DNA from: JBGTGG01 sp964398945 | GTDB taxonomy: Bacteria; Bacteroidota; Bacteroidia; Cytophagales; Cyclobacteriaceae | Length of the DNA: 64,000 bases | Assembly: GCA_964398945.1 (NCBI GenBank) | Contig: CAYNOT010000002.1 | Coordinates: forward strand, 265,628 to 329,627 | Reading direction: 5' to 3' | Shown: positions 8,759 to 18,656 of the stretch, piece after piece | How positions within the stretch are numbered: position 1 is the first letter of the stretch | Layout of the letters: each line of letters opens with the position of its first letter | Notes under the pieces: generated by a model | Seen by the model: the letters and a program-made list of their open reading frames with translations, nothing else | Database searches by the model: none | Told to the model about the DNA's origin: nothing | Made by a program: the position numbers and the translations under genes

Positions 8759-9927
8759 TCAAGCTAAAAACATGGGTTGATAAAAATTTGCAGGGCGATC
8801 CGGTTATCTGGGCGGTTGTTTTTGCATTGTCCATGATTAGTGTTTTGGTTGTATATAGCTCGATCGGAACATTGGCATACAAAAGAATGGTGAGCCCTGA
8901 ACGGTATTTGTTCACACATGCCATGCACGTATGTGTAGGGTTGGCTGCCATGTGGTTTGCGCATAAAGTTGATTATCGCTACTACTCAAGGCTCTCCAAA
9001 CTGGCACTTTGGGCAAGTATTCCATTGTTGGTTTACACGTTCAAGTTTGGAACTTCCTTAAATGAAGCTTCGCGGTGGATTCAAATACCGTTTATCAATA
9101 CATCTTTCCAACCTTCCGATTTTGCAAGCCTTGCTTTGATTATCAATATGGCAAGTATGCTTTCGAAGAAGCAGCAGAATATTGATGACATAAAGGAGTC
9201 GCTGATCCCGATTTTGATTTGGTGTGGCGTGATTTGCGGATTGATTGCATTGACAAATCTTTCGAGTGCACTTTTATTATTAGGTACCTGTGGCTTGATT
9301 ATGTTTATTGGTCGTGTGCCTGTAAAATATTTGTGCATGTTGTTGTTGGTAGGTGTACTCGCTGGTGCAGCTGCACTTGAGTTTGGTGAACGTGCCAATA
9401 CGGGTAAGAGCAGGCTCATGAATTTTATCAATGGAACAGAGCTTCCATTCCAGGCAAAGCATGCACGCATTGCCATTGCATCTGGTGGTGTTGTTGGTAA
9501 AGGCCCGGGCAATAGTGATCAGCGTAACATCCTTCCGCATCCCTATTCTGATTTTGTGTACGCTATTGTAATTGAAGAGTATGGAATGATTGGGGGTATT
9601 GTGGTTTTGGTGCTTTATCTCGTATTGCTCCATCGTGGAATGAAAGCAGCGTACAATAGTGAACGCGCTTTTGGCGGATTGCTTTCAGCGGGATTAAGTT
9701 TTGATTTGGTCTGTCAGGCAATGATCAACATGGGCGTGGTGGTTGGGCTGGGCCCTATTACCGGGCAACCACTTCCATTGATATCAATGGGAGGAACGTC
9801 AATGGTTTTTACCGGATTGGCAGTCGGAATTATTTTAAGTGTAAGCCGTGGCGAACGCGATGAAGAATGGGGAACGGCAACGAATGACAGAAAAGAAAAA
9901 GAAATGAATGAGGTTTCAGCAGCATAG
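8755..9927 (+). CDS. ftsW: SEDS-family septal glycosyltransferase FtsW
   Basis: 390 residues with about ten hydrophobic spans. GDPVIWAVVFALSMISVLVVYSS at the start and the C-terminal ITGQPLPLISMGGTS loop are typical of FtsW/RodA proteins. It polymerises lipid II at the septum together with FtsI. Position inside dcw next to murG favours FtsW over RodA. The start overlaps murD, and murG begins at the very next base after its stop. The charged cytosolic tail (RKEKEMNEVSAA) is short. Confidence 0.93.
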   Translation: MIKLKTWVDKNLQGDPVIWAVVFALSMISVLVVYSSIGTLAYKRMVSPERYLFTHAMHVCVGLAAMWFAHKVDYRYYSRLSKLALWASIPLLVYTFKFGTSLNEASRWIQIPFINTSFQPSDFASLALIINMASMLSKKQQNIDDIKESLIPILIWCGVICGLIALTNLSSALLLLGTCGLIMFIGRVPVKYLCMLLLVGVLAGAAALEFGERANTGKSRLMNFINGTELPFQAKHARIAIASGGVVGKGPGNSDQRNILPHPYSDFVYAIVIEEYGMIGGIVVLVLYLVLLHRGMKAAYNSERAFGGLLSAGLSFDLVCQAMINMGVVVGLGPITGQPLPLISMGGTSMVFTGLAVGIILSVSRGERDEEWGTATNDRKEKEMNEVSAA

Positions 9928-11040
9928 ATGGAAGTGAGAACAACACCATATCGATTGATTTTTAGTGGCGGTGGGACTGGTGGCCACATCTTTCCGGCCG
10001 TGGCAATTGCGAATGCTTTTCGTGCGCGCCATCCTGAATCTGAAATCTTGTTTGTTGGTGCAGAAGGAAAAATGGAAATGACACGCGTTCCGGAAGCCGG
10101 ATATAAAATTATCGGGCTTTGGATCAGCGGATTCCAACGGAGGCTTACCCTTTCGAATTTATTGTTGCCAATTAAAATTATGGTGAGCTATTACCGGTCA
10201 CTTCAGATTGTAAAAGCATTCCGGCCGGATATTGTGATCGGAACCGGGGGATATGCCAGCGGGCCAATGATGTTGGCAGCAACCTCAAACAATTTGCCGT
10301 GTATAATCCAGGAACAAAATTCTTTTGCGGGGTTGACCAATAAGAAAGCCGGAAATAAAGTAAGCAAAGTGTGTGTCGCATACGATAAGATGGAACGTTA
10401 TTTTCCGAAATCTAAAATTGTTTTGACGGGCAATCCGGTTCGAAATGAAATCCTGTTGATTGAAGGAAAGCGTGAAAAGGGATTGGCAAGCTTCGGGTTT
10501 TCAAAAGAGAAGAAAACAGTATTGGTGATCGGGGGAAGCCTGGGTGCGCGTACGATCAACGAAAGTATTTTTGCAGGGATTGAAAAATTAATTGGGGGTG
10601 ATATTCAATTGATCTGGCAAACCGGAAAACAATACTTCGATGAGTATTTAAAATTAATGGAACCATTTAAGGCGGTGAACATTCGGGTGAAAGAGTTTGT
10701 CAACGAAATGGATTTGGCGTACGCGACAGCGGATGTTGTGATCTCCCGCTCAGGCGCAATTGCGATTTCAGAACTATGCATTATCGGCAAGCCGGTTATT
10801 TTAGTCCCTTCACCCAATGTTGCAGAAGACCACCAGACAAAGAATGCGATGGCATTGGTAGAAAAAGATGCAGCCATCATGATTTCGGACAAAGAAGCTA
10901 AGGAGAAATTAGTGCCCGCGGTTTTGGAATTGCTCTACAACACAAGTCGTGCTGAACAACTGAGTAAAAATATAAAAGCATTGGCGAAGCCAAATGCCAC
11001 AGAAGACATCGTGAACGAAATTGAAAAATTGATCGCGTGA
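9928..11040 (+). CDS. murG: Lipid II synthase MurG (UDP-GlcNAc transferase)
   Basis: 370 residues. The N-terminal glycine-rich loop SGGGTGGHIFPAVAIA, the membrane-facing basic/hydrophobic patch around GFQRRLTLSNLLLP, GTGGYASGPMM, IIQEQNSFAG and the C-terminal RSGAIAISEL fit MurG throughout. It adds GlcNAc to lipid I on the cytosolic face of the membrane. Its TGA overlaps the GTG of murC. Confidence 0.95.
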   Translation: MEVRTTPYRLIFSGGGTGGHIFPAVAIANAFRARHPESEILFVGAEGKMEMTRVPEAGYKIIGLWISGFQRRLTLSNLLLPIKIMVSYYRSLQIVKAFRPDIVIGTGGYASGPMMLAATSNNLPCIIQEQNSFAGLTNKKAGNKVSKVCVAYDKMERYFPKSKIVLTGNPVRNEILLIEGKREKGLASFGFSKEKKTVLVIGGSLGARTINESIFAGIEKLIGGDIQLIWQTGKQYFDEYLKLMEPFKAVNIRVKEFVNEMDLAYATADVVISRSGAIAISELCIIGKPVILVPSPNVAEDHQTKNAMALVEKDAAIMISDKEAKEKLVPAVLELLYNTSRAEQLSKNIKALAKPNATEDIVNEIEKLIA

Positions 11041-12431
11041 GGTTAAAGGATTACGATATCATTTATTTTTTAGGGATCGGAGGGATCGGAATGAGTGCGC
11101 TTGCGCGGTGGTTTAATCTTGCCGGAAAATCCGTAAGCGGATATGATCGTGTTCAAACTCCGTTAACTGATTCATTGGCGAAAGAGGGGATCACTATCCA
11201 TTATGATGATGCAGTCAATAGTATTCCTGATGAAGTGAAATCTAAAAAGGAAAAGACGTTGGTAATCTTTACCCCCGCCATTCCCAAAGACCATCAGGAA
11301 CATGCATATCTAAAAAGTGAAGGCTACACGATTATGAAAAGGTCTGAAGTGTTGGGGTTGATTTCAAAAGATTACTTCACCATTGCGGTAGCAGGTACAC
11401 ATGGAAAGACAACAACATCTTCTATGATTGCGCATATCTTAAAGTATGCAAAGAAAGACATGGTCGCATTCCTTGGCGGGATCACCACCAACTATGAAAC
11501 CAATCTGGTGATGGAAGGCATGATTGGTGAAAAAACCCTTGTGGTTGCAGAAGCGGATGAGTTTGACCGTTCATTCTTGCGTTTGTTTCCAAACATTGCT
11601 GTGATTACCAATGCAGATGCAGACCATTTGGATATTTATGGGGATCACGATAGCCTCACCACAAGTTTCAGGGATTTTGTAAAACAAGTGAACCCGGAAG
11701 GAAGTTTATTTATTCATGAATCGATAAAAGAAAGTATAGCAACAGGTGTGGGACCGAAAACGGTTACTACCTACGGTATGAGCCAGGGACAATTTTTGGC
11801 CAGCAATATAACCGCAAGGGGCGGATTTTTTGAGTTTGACCTTTTAGGTTTCGGCCGGGTTGAACAGGTAACGCTTGGTGTCCCTGGTTTTCATAACGTG
11901 GAAAATGCAGTTGCTGCAATTTTAGTTGCACACCAGGTTGGTGTTCCGATGGAGACGATCAAGCAAGCGTTGGCTTCCTTCACGGGAGTGAAGCGCAGGT
12001 TTGAGTTTGTTTTCAAAAATGATAAGGTCGTGTACATCGATGACTATGCACACCATCCTACCGAGATCACTGCATTCCTTTCTTCTTTAAAGGAAATGTA
12101 TCCTGCAAAAAAAATCACTGTGATTTTCCAGCCCCATTTGTATTCGCGCACACGCGATTTTGCAGCTGGGTTCTCGGAGAGCTTGAGCATGGCCGATACG
12201 GTTGTGCTTATGGATATTTACCCTGCACGGGAGCTGCCGATTGCAGGTGTGGATTCGGATATGATTTTTAAAAACATAACGAGTCCCGTTAAAATGCTGA
12301 CATCCAAAAAGGATCTATTGGAGAAATTCGATTCACTGGATGTTGAGGTCCTGGCCACTGTTGGCGCTGGTGATATTGATACGTTTGTGAATCCTATTAA
12401 AAAATTAATTGCTGAGAAGTATGCGGTTTAA
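11037..12431 (+). CDS. murC: UDP-N-acetylmuramate: L-alanine ligase MurC
   Basis: 464 residues from a GTG start overlapping murG by 4 bp. GIGGIGMSALARW at the N-terminus, the ATP loop VAGTHGKTTTSSM (about 118-130), DEFDRSFL and DDYAHHPTEI are MurC signatures. It adds the first amino acid, L-Ala, to UDP-MurNAc. The last codons overlap the start of ftsQ. murB, murF and ddl are not in this cluster. Confidence 0.95.
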   Translation: MRLKDYDIIYFLGIGGIGMSALARWFNLAGKSVSGYDRVQTPLTDSLAKEGITIHYDDAVNSIPDEVKSKKEKTLVIFTPAIPKDHQEHAYLKSEGYTIMKRSEVLGLISKDYFTIAVAGTHGKTTTSSMIAHILKYAKKDMVAFLGGITTNYETNLVMEGMIGEKTLVVAEADEFDRSFLRLFPNIAVITNADADHLDIYGDHDSLTTSFRDFVKQVNPEGSLFIHESIKESIATGVGPKTVTTYGMSQGQFLASNITARGGFFEFDLLGFGRVEQVTLGVPGFHNVENAVAAILVAHQVGVPMETIKQALASFTGVKRRFEFVFKNDKVVYIDDYAHHPTEITAFLSSLKEMYPAKKITVIFQPHLYSRTRDFAAGFSESLSMADTVVLMDIYPARELPIAGVDSDMIFKNITSPVKMLTSKKDLLEKFDSLDVEVLATVGAGDIDTFVNPIKKLIAEKYAV

Positions 12432-13185
12432 ATTTAATATACGAAGGGAAATTAAGATCACCATTGCGGTAGTGGTCTTTTTTGGAATCATCGCTTTTAC
12501 GGAAAGAATGCAGGGTACTGTTTCTGTTAAAGATGTAGTGATCAAAATTCAGAACACAGAAGACAACCATTTTATCGATGAAGAGGATGTGCTTGACCTT
12601 ATGCAAATCACCAGTGAAAATTTGCGGGGCGCGAGCATCGGGCAACTCAATTTAAAAGAGATCGAGAATAAAATCAAGCGTGATGCTTTTGTAAAGAATG
12701 CAGAACTGTATTCAGATATCAAAGGAAACCTGGTGGTGAATGTTGAATTGAGAAGGCCAATCGCACGGATTGTGAAAAGCTATGGCCCCAGTGTTTATAT
12801 CGCGGAAGATGGTGCCATTATGCCTACTTCCGAAAAATTCTCAGTCCGTACGTTGCTGATCAGTGGAGCACAAGCCCATCAATTTATGCACGAAGAAAAC
12901 ATTTTAAAGATAGGGGGTGGCAAGGAATTGTTCTCCATGATCAACCTGATCAGGAAGGATGAATTCTGGAAAGCGCAAATCGCGCAGATCGATATGGCAT
13001 CTATCCACAAAATCACAATGTATCCACAAATTGGTGGACAACTAATAGAGTTTGGTAAACTGGAAAACATCGATGTAAAATTTTCGAAGCTAAAAATATT
13101 TTATAAAGAGATACTTCCTCAAAAGGGATGGAATACCTATCACCGGGTAAACCTGGAGTATGAGGGACAAATTGTAACTGAATAG
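12421..13185 (+). CDS. ftsQ: FtsQ-like divisome protein
   Basis: 254 residues from the ATG at 12421, inside the end of murC; a TTG four codons earlier is possible but less likely. One N-terminal membrane span (IKITIAVVVFFGIIAF) is followed by a periplasmic POTRA-like segment with the FtsQ pattern of 'FIDEEDVLDLM', 'AFVKNAELYSDIKGNLVVNVELRRPIAR' and 'YIAEDGAIMPTSEK'. It links FtsL and the late divisome to the core. Sequence conservation is low, but place and topology are decisive. Confidence 0.87.
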   Translation: MRFKFNIRREIKITIAVVVFFGIIAFTERMQGTVSVKDVVIKIQNTEDNHFIDEEDVLDLMQITSENLRGASIGQLNLKEIENKIKRDAFVKNAELYSDIKGNLVVNVELRRPIARIVKSYGPSVYIAEDGAIMPTSEKFSVRTLLISGAQAHQFMHEENILKIGGGKELFSMINLIRKDEFWKAQIAQIDMASIHKITMYPQIGGQLIEFGKLENIDVKFSKLKIFYKEILPQKGWNTYHRVNLEYEGQIVTE

Positions 13186-13219
13186 GATTTAAAACACAAC
13201 CACTAAAAAAATATAGCGT

Positions 13220-14524
13220 ATGGAACAGGATAAAATTATTGTCGGGCTCGACATAGGCACAACAAAAATTTGTGCGATTGTTGGCCGCAAAAACGAATTC
13301 GGTAAACTGGAAGTCCTCGGCATGGGCAAAGCAGAATCTGAAGGTGTCGTGAAAGGAATCGTGTTCAACATTGACAAAACGGTGTATGCCATTGAGCGGG
13401 CAATCAAAGAAGCCAGTGATCAATCAGGCATCGACATCGGTGAAGTAAATGTTGGTATTGCAGGACAACACATCCGGAGTTTTATCCAACACGGTGGTAT
13501 CACCCGTTCCTCTAAAGAAGATGAGATCACAATCGATGATGTTGAAAGACTGACACAAGATATGTACAGGATGGTGGTGCCTCCTGGTAGTCAGATCATT
13601 CATGTAATGCCCCAGGATTACATGGTGGATTATGAAGAAGGGATTAAAGAACCGGTTGGTATGTCGGGCGTACGATTGGAAGCAGACTTCCACGTCATCA
13701 CAGCACAAACCAACGCGATCAATAATATAAATAAGTGTGTGCGAAGGGGGGGATTGGAAATCCAGGATTTGATTCTTGAGCCGTTAGCTTCCAGCCTTGC
13801 AGTGTTGAGCGATGAAGAAAAAGAAGCAGGTGTTTGTTTGATCGACATTGGTGGTGGTACAACGGACATTGCAATTTTTTACGACAACATCATCCGGCAT
13901 ACGGCTGTGATCCCTTTCGGTGGAAACATCGTAACGAATGATATCAAACAAGGGTTGATGGTGTTGCCACAACAGGCAGAACAACTGAAAACGAAATTTG
14001 GTAAAGCGATTTCTGAAGAAGCAAGCCCGAATGAAATTGTTTCCATTCCCGGAATCAGAAATCGTGCATCTAAAGAAATCTCCGTGCGTAACCTTTCCAA
14101 TATCATTCAGGCGCGAATGGAAGAGATTGTGGAGATGGCGCATACAGAGATTATTACTTCAGGATTTGAAAAACGATTGGCGGGCGGTATTGTCATCACC
14201 GGTGGTGGTGCGCAATTAAGTTGCTTAAAGCAATTGGTGGAATATATGACGGGTATGGATACGCGTATCGGCTACCCGAATGAGCACCTTGGAAAAGGTA
14301 AAGTTGAGGTAGTGAAGAGTCCGATGTATGCTACGGCTGTAGGACTTGTACTTGCCGGGTTCCGCTCGCTTGATGAGCGTGAAGATCGCTATAAGGAAGC
14401 AAGGGAAGTATTGCGACCTGCAAAAAAGAAGCGAGTAGTTACGTCCAAGACTTTTTTCAACGACATCCTGACGAAAACCAGGAGTTTGTTGATCGATGAC
14501 CTGGACGAAAAAAATGAATACTAA
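13220..14524 (+). CDS. ftsA: Cell-division actin homologue FtsA
   Basis: 434 residues. GLDIGTTKICAIVG (phosphate 1), CLIDIGGGTTDIAIF (phosphate 2) and GIVITGGGAQL (adenosine loop) mark the actin fold, and the 1C-type insertion follows phosphate 1. The C-terminus ends in a basic/hydrophobic stretch (SKTFFNDILTKTRSLL) that should be the membrane-targeting amphipathic helix. FtsA tethers FtsZ polymers to the membrane. It is 34 bp downstream of ftsQ and 28 bp upstream of ftsZ. Confidence 0.95.
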   Translation: MEQDKIIVGLDIGTTKICAIVGRKNEFGKLEVLGMGKAESEGVVKGIVFNIDKTVYAIERAIKEASDQSGIDIGEVNVGIAGQHIRSFIQHGGITRSSKEDEITIDDVERLTQDMYRMVVPPGSQIIHVMPQDYMVDYEEGIKEPVGMSGVRLEADFHVITAQTNAINNINKCVRRGGLEIQDLILEPLASSLAVLSDEEKEAGVCLIDIGGGTTDIAIFYDNIIRHTAVIPFGGNIVTNDIKQGLMVLPQQAEQLKTKFGKAISEEASPNEIVSIPGIRNRASKEISVRNLSNIIQARMEEIVEMAHTEIITSGFEKRLAGGIVITGGGAQLSCLKQLVEYMTGMDTRIGYPNEHLGKGKVEVVKSPMYATAVGLVLAGFRSLDEREDRYKEAREVLRPAKKKRVVTSKTFFNDILTKTRSLLIDDLDEKNEY

Positions 14525-14552
14525 TTGAGAACAACCACAAAAATTTACAATC

Positions 14553-16121
14553 ATGTTTGAAAAAGGATCGTACAAATTCGAAATCCCTAAACACCATAAA
14601 TCGATTATCAAAGTGATCGGGGTTGGTGGTGGCGGGAGCAATGCCGTGAACCACATGTTCAAGCAAGGCATTAAAGATGTTGAGTTCGTTGTTTGTAATA
14701 CAGATTTACAAGCACTCAACAGTTCTGAAATCCCGAACAAATTACAAATCGGTGTAAACCTAACCGAAGGCCTTGGTTGCGGTGCGAACCCCGAAGTTGG
14801 GAAGAATGCAGCATTGGAAAGCAAAGATCAAATTCGCGAATTGCTCGCGGGGACCCGTATGGTATTTGTTACCGCAGGCATGGGTGGAGGAACAGGCACA
14901 GGCGCGGCTCCAGTAATCGCAAAGATTGCACGCGATATGGACATCTTAACGGTAGGGATTATCACTTCCCCTTTTGGTTTTGAAGGAAAGAAAAAAGCAG
15001 CGCAGGCTGAGCTCGGTATAGAAGAATTGAGAAATAACTGTGACACCGTACTCGTAATCTTAAATGATAAGTTGCGTGAGATTTATGGAAACCTGGCAAT
15101 AGGGGAAGCGTTTGCGCAAGCTGATAATATTTTAACAACAGCCGCAAAAGGTATTGCTGAGATTATTACACTTACGGGTTATGTGAATGTTGATTTTCAA
15201 GATGTACGCACGGTGATGCACAAAGCAGGGGCCGCTGTAATGGGTGCTGCGGAAACACGTGGTGAAAACCGCGCAATCAATGCAGCGCAAGAAGCACTCG
15301 CTTCCCCGTTGCTCGACAACAAAGACATCATGGGAGCGCAGAAAATTTTGTTGTCCATCATCTCAGGTGTGGAAGCCGAGTTGCAAATGGATGAGCTTAC
15401 GGAGATCACAGAATACATTCAGCATCAGGCAGGTGATGAGGCAGAAGTAATCTTTGGTCATGGTATTGATCAGGAATTGAAAGATCGTATCCGTGTTACT
15501 GTTATTGCCACAGGCTTTGCGGTAGAGGGAAGAAAATACAGCAAGCCTGCTGAGGAAAAAAAGGTGCATGATTTGGACCGCTCGCAAGGTTGGTTGTTTG
15601 AGAGTACTGCAGATAATTCAAACGGTAAATCAACCGAGCCTGAATTGAAAATGGAGGTAAAAGACCAGAAACGCGAAGAGCCAAAGCAACAACCGCGGGA
15701 AGATTCCAACGACCGTGGTTTTGTCTTTACCGGTCCGTTCGTAAGCGTGGAGAATAATAATGCGCACGATGACTTCGATGAATCAAATGATGATCTTTTT
15801 GGTGAAGATGAGTTTGACCATACAGCGGAGCGGTATTCAGATCAAACCATCAATGAAGATGGCATGATGCAATTACGTTCTACCAAAGAGCGCTTGGCGC
15901 AACAAGCGAAAGAACGTCAGTCGAAATTGAAAGATGCACGCAAGTCGGAAATGAGCAAAGAAGAGTTCAATGAGAAGTGGTCGTTGCCGGCATACTTGCG
16001 CAAAGGCGTGAAGATGCAGAATGTACCACATTCTTCTGAGCAACATATTTCAAAATATAATTTGAACGATGATAACTCCATACTTGGAAACAATAAATTC
16101 TTACATGACAATGTAGACTAG
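14553..16121 (+). CDS. ftsZ: Cell-division tubulin homologue FtsZ
   Basis: 522 residues, longer than the roughly 380 of E. coli because of a long acidic C-terminal linker, as is usual in Bacteroidota. The tubulin signature GGGTGTGAAP lies at about 112-121, the GVGGGGSNAVNHM nucleotide loop near 25, and the T7 region NVDFQDVRTVM near 210. After residue 320 the chain is rich in D, E, N and Q. Near the end, LPAYLRKGV is a conserved peptide seen in Bacteroidota FtsZ proteins. It closes the dcw cluster. Confidence 0.96.
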   Translation: MFEKGSYKFEIPKHHKSIIKVIGVGGGGSNAVNHMFKQGIKDVEFVVCNTDLQALNSSEIPNKLQIGVNLTEGLGCGANPEVGKNAALESKDQIRELLAGTRMVFVTAGMGGGTGTGAAPVIAKIARDMDILTVGIITSPFGFEGKKKAAQAELGIEELRNNCDTVLVILNDKLREIYGNLAIGEAFAQADNILTTAAKGIAEIITLTGYVNVDFQDVRTVMHKAGAAVMGAAETRGENRAINAAQEALASPLLDNKDIMGAQKILLSIISGVEAELQMDELTEITEYIQHQAGDEAEVIFGHGIDQELKDRIRVTVIATGFAVEGRKYSKPAEEKKVHDLDRSQGWLFESTADNSNGKSTEPELKMEVKDQKREEPKQQPREDSNDRGFVFTGPFVSVENNNAHDDFDESNDDLFGEDEFDHTAERYSDQTINEDGMMQLRSTKERLAQQAKERQSKLKDARKSEMSKEEFNEKWSLPAYLRKGVKMQNVPHSSEQHISKYNLNDDNSILGNNKFLHDNVD

Positions 16122-16151
16122 GCCTGTATTGAATTCAGGCCGTAAAGGCAT

Positions 16152-16238
16152 GGCACCCTGGTATGACAGGTATTTTACTCCATTCGTAGTGGTTGTTGGT
16201 TGTAAATACTTTTTGCCGGTATCGGGGTGCCTTTTTTT
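16152..16238 (+). terminator. Probable terminator after ftsZ
   Basis: GGCACCC (16152-16158) pairs with GGGTGCC (16225-16231), which runs directly into seven Ts (16232-16238). The loop is long (66 nt) and holds a small inner hairpin CCTG/CAGG. Another short hairpin, GGCCTG/CAGGCC, overlaps the ftsZ stop at 16121-16141 without a T-run. Together they should end the dcw transcript. Confidence 0.55.
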
Positions 16239-16333
16239 ATTGAACAATAGAAATTTTGGCGGTGGGGGGAATTAGGGTCAAAAGACGATAGTGGGTTTTT
16301 GAAGTGGCTACTTAAAAGATTAAGAAAAGGAAA

Positions 16334-17251
16334 ATGAAAAAGTGGTTTGTTAGGATAGTTGTAGTTTTAATATCATTGCTAATATTCGATCCTACACTAA
16401 AAGATGATTGCCCTCAGTACTCTGCTGGATTGCATCCTTCAAGTCGAATAGAAATTGAAAAGTATTTATTAATTAATATATCGGGATTATCAGATGCCCA
16501 AATAGATGATGTCCTTGATTTTGTCTCATTTCAACATCCTGAGATTATGTTTACGATCCAGCATAAACATAAAATGGCTTTTGAAATCAATGAAATAATA
16601 ACTAGTTCCCTGATTATTTGTCAAGACGAACCACTGAAGTATAGAACGAAGTTGTTCAAAGACAGATTGAGTTCCTTTGATGTTGACACAACAGGTATTC
16701 CGCAGGAAGCATACTTTAATTTTGATCAGGAAGGATTTACTGAAATTCCTATTATTACATTTGATGAATATAGAGATTTTTCGTACGAAGGCTTGGTAGT
16801 TATTGTGGGAGAAATGGATAGGCGAGGTTATTATGTGGTCAATGGAGAAAGAAAATCTGATTCAAATTATATAATCCCTTATAAAAGAAAGGAGGCATTT
16901 GTTTATAAGACTGAATTACTTGTTTTAATTCTAAATTCATTTGTTACAAAAGAATTTATATCCGAACTACCAGGAGGCTACCATGTAGTTATATTTATAG
17001 TCTTTAGTCTAATATTATTAATGTCAGCCTCATTTCTAAATAAAAGAATTAATAGCCTCTTACTGAAATATATACTATTTAAAATTGTTCAGGGAATTGT
17101 TTGGGTAATTCTTGTCTCGCTATTGATTTTGATCCCATTATTTTCAGACTTTGTTAGCAGTATGTACTCTGGGGTTTTTGTCATTTTGTTTGGTGAGATT
17201 TATTTCTGGACAGAATTCTTTTTGAACAAGAAGAAAAGGATTCAATCGTAA
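16334..17251 (+). CDS. Unknown membrane protein, first tandem copy
   Basis: 305 residues, no family recognised. There is one N-terminal hydrophobic segment (about 4-19), a soluble middle of about 195 residues, and three C-terminal hydrophobic segments (about 218-236, 250-274, 279-297). The N-terminal segment could be an anchor or a signal peptide. AT content is visibly higher than in the dcw genes, suggesting accessory or acquired DNA. A near-copy follows 265 bp downstream. Compared with that copy, residues 47-130 and 196-305 are identical, while the first 46 and residues 131-195 vary. Confidence 0.75.
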   Translation: MKKWFVRIVVVLISLLIFDPTLKDDCPQYSAGLHPSSRIEIEKYLLINISGLSDAQIDDVLDFVSFQHPEIMFTIQHKHKMAFEINEIITSSLIICQDEPLKYRTKLFKDRLSSFDVDTTGIPQEAYFNFDQEGFTEIPIITFDEYRDFSYEGLVVIVGEMDRRGYYVVNGERKSDSNYIIPYKRKEAFVYKTELLVLILNSFVTKEFISELPGGYHVVIFIVFSLILLMSASFLNKRINSLLLKYILFKIVQGIVWVILVSLLILIPLFSDFVSSMYSGVFVILFGEIYFWTEFFLNKKKRIQS

Positions 17252-17454
17252 ATTCTTCTACCGCCATTGTTGAGGTTCTTCACCAACAAACATGCGAAAG
17301 ATGGGAGGAATACCGGAAGGGATGATTTAAGTAAAGTGAAATAGAGGATGGAACACTCAAAAAAAAATACGCATGGAATCTTTTACAGTAAAAAGCTGGG
17401 GTTTTCCAACACATTGTGATGGGTAACATTTGTACGCCTTTATTGTTTAGTGTG

Positions 17455-17479
17455 CTTGTTGGGGAAGAACACCAACAAG
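17455..17479 (+). repeat. Dispersed hairpin element, copy 1
   Basis: CTTGTTGGGG-AAGAA-CACCAACAAG forms a 10-bp stem with one mismatch and a 5-nt loop. The sequence before it (CCTTTATTGTTTAGTGTG) recurs before the other two copies at 18632 and 46667. No T-run follows, so it is not a classical terminator. Confidence 0.65.
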
Positions 17480-17516
17480 GGCAAGAGTGGCTACTTAAAA
17501 TGTCAAGAAAAGAAAG

Positions 17517-18434
17517 ATGAAAAAGTGGTTTATAAGGATAGTTGTAGTTTTAATATCATTGCTAATATTCGAGCCTATACTAAAATATGATTGTCCTCCA
17601 TACTATGCTGGATTGCATTATTCAAGTCGAATCGAAAGTGAAAAGTATTTATTTATTAATATATCGGGGTTATCAGATGCCCAAATAGATGATGTCCTTG
17701 ATTTTGTTTCATTTCAACATCCTGAGATTATGTTTACGATCCAGCATAAACATAAAATGGCTTTTGAAATCAATGAAATAATAACTAGTTCCCTGATTAT
17801 TTGTCAAGACGAACCACTGAAGTATAGAACGAAGTTGTTCAAAGACAGATTGAGTTCCTTTGATGTTGACACAACAGGTATTCCGCAGGAAGCTTACTTT
17901 AATTTTGAACAGGAAGGATTTGCAGGTATCCCGGTTGTTACCTTAGATAATTTTAGGGAATTCTCATACGAAGGCTTGGTTGTTGTCGTTGGAAAAATGG
18001 GTAACCGGGGTAATTTTGTGGTTAATGAAGAAGAAAAGTCTGATTCAAATTATATAATTCCTAGTAGAGGTACGGATGCATTTATTTATAAAACTGAATT
18101 ATTTGTTTTAATTCTAAATTCATTCGTTACAAAAGAATTTATATCCGAACTACCAGGAGGCTACCATGTAGTTATATTTATAGTCTTTAGTCTAATATTA
18201 TTAATGTCAGCCTCATTTCTAAATAAAAGAATTAATAGCCTCTTACTGAAATATATACTATTTAAAATTGTTCAGGGAATTGTTTGGGTAATTCTTGTCT
18301 CGCTATTGATTTTGATCCCATTATTTTCAGACTTTGTTAGCAGTATGTACTCTGGGGTTTTTGTCATTTTGTTTGGTGAGATTTATTTCTGGACAGAATT
18401 CTTTTTGAACAAGAAGAAAAGGATTCAATCGTAA
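17517..18434 (+). CDS. Unknown membrane protein, second tandem copy
   Basis: 305 residues, paralogue of the preceding gene with the same start, length, topology and stop. Differences are packed into residues 6-46 and 131-195; the rest is identical, including most silent positions. That mosaic pattern points to recent gene conversion with retained variation in two exposed segments. No catalytic motif or known domain is visible. It could be a paired surface or immunity-type protein, but nothing in the sequence proves that. Confidence 0.75.
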   Translation: MKKWFIRIVVVLISLLIFEPILKYDCPPYYAGLHYSSRIESEKYLFINISGLSDAQIDDVLDFVSFQHPEIMFTIQHKHKMAFEINEIITSSLIICQDEPLKYRTKLFKDRLSSFDVDTTGIPQEAYFNFEQEGFAGIPVVTLDNFREFSYEGLVVVVGKMGNRGNFVVNEEEKSDSNYIIPSRGTDAFIYKTELFVLILNSFVTKEFISELPGGYHVVIFIVFSLILLMSASFLNKRINSLLLKYILFKIVQGIVWVILVSLLILIPLFSDFVSSMYSGVFVILFGEIYFWTEFFLNKKKRIQS

Positions 18435-18631
18435 ATTCTTCTACCGCCATTGTTGAGGTTCTTCACCAACAAACATGCGGAGATGATAGGAATACAGGAA
18501 GGGATGATTTAAGTAAACATGAAATAGAGGATGGAACACTCAAAAGTACGCACGGAATCTTTTACAGTAAAAAGCTGGGGTTTTCTAACACATTGTGATG
18601 GGTACATTTGTGCGCTTTATCATTTAGAGTG

Positions 18632-18656
18632 CTTGTTGGTGAAGAACACCAACAAG
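18632..18656 (+). repeat. Dispersed hairpin element, copy 2
   Basis: CTTGTTGGTG-AAGAA-CACCAACAAG is a perfect 10-bp stem with a 5-nt loop, 1177 bp after copy 1 and about 42 bp before the next gene. A 62-codon open frame across it (18531-18719) is only a product of the repeat. Confidence 0.7.

Noticed and set aside
14225..14824. 199-codon minus-strand frame across the ftsA-ftsZ junction
   Set aside because: It is opposite two conserved division genes and shows no recognisable domain.
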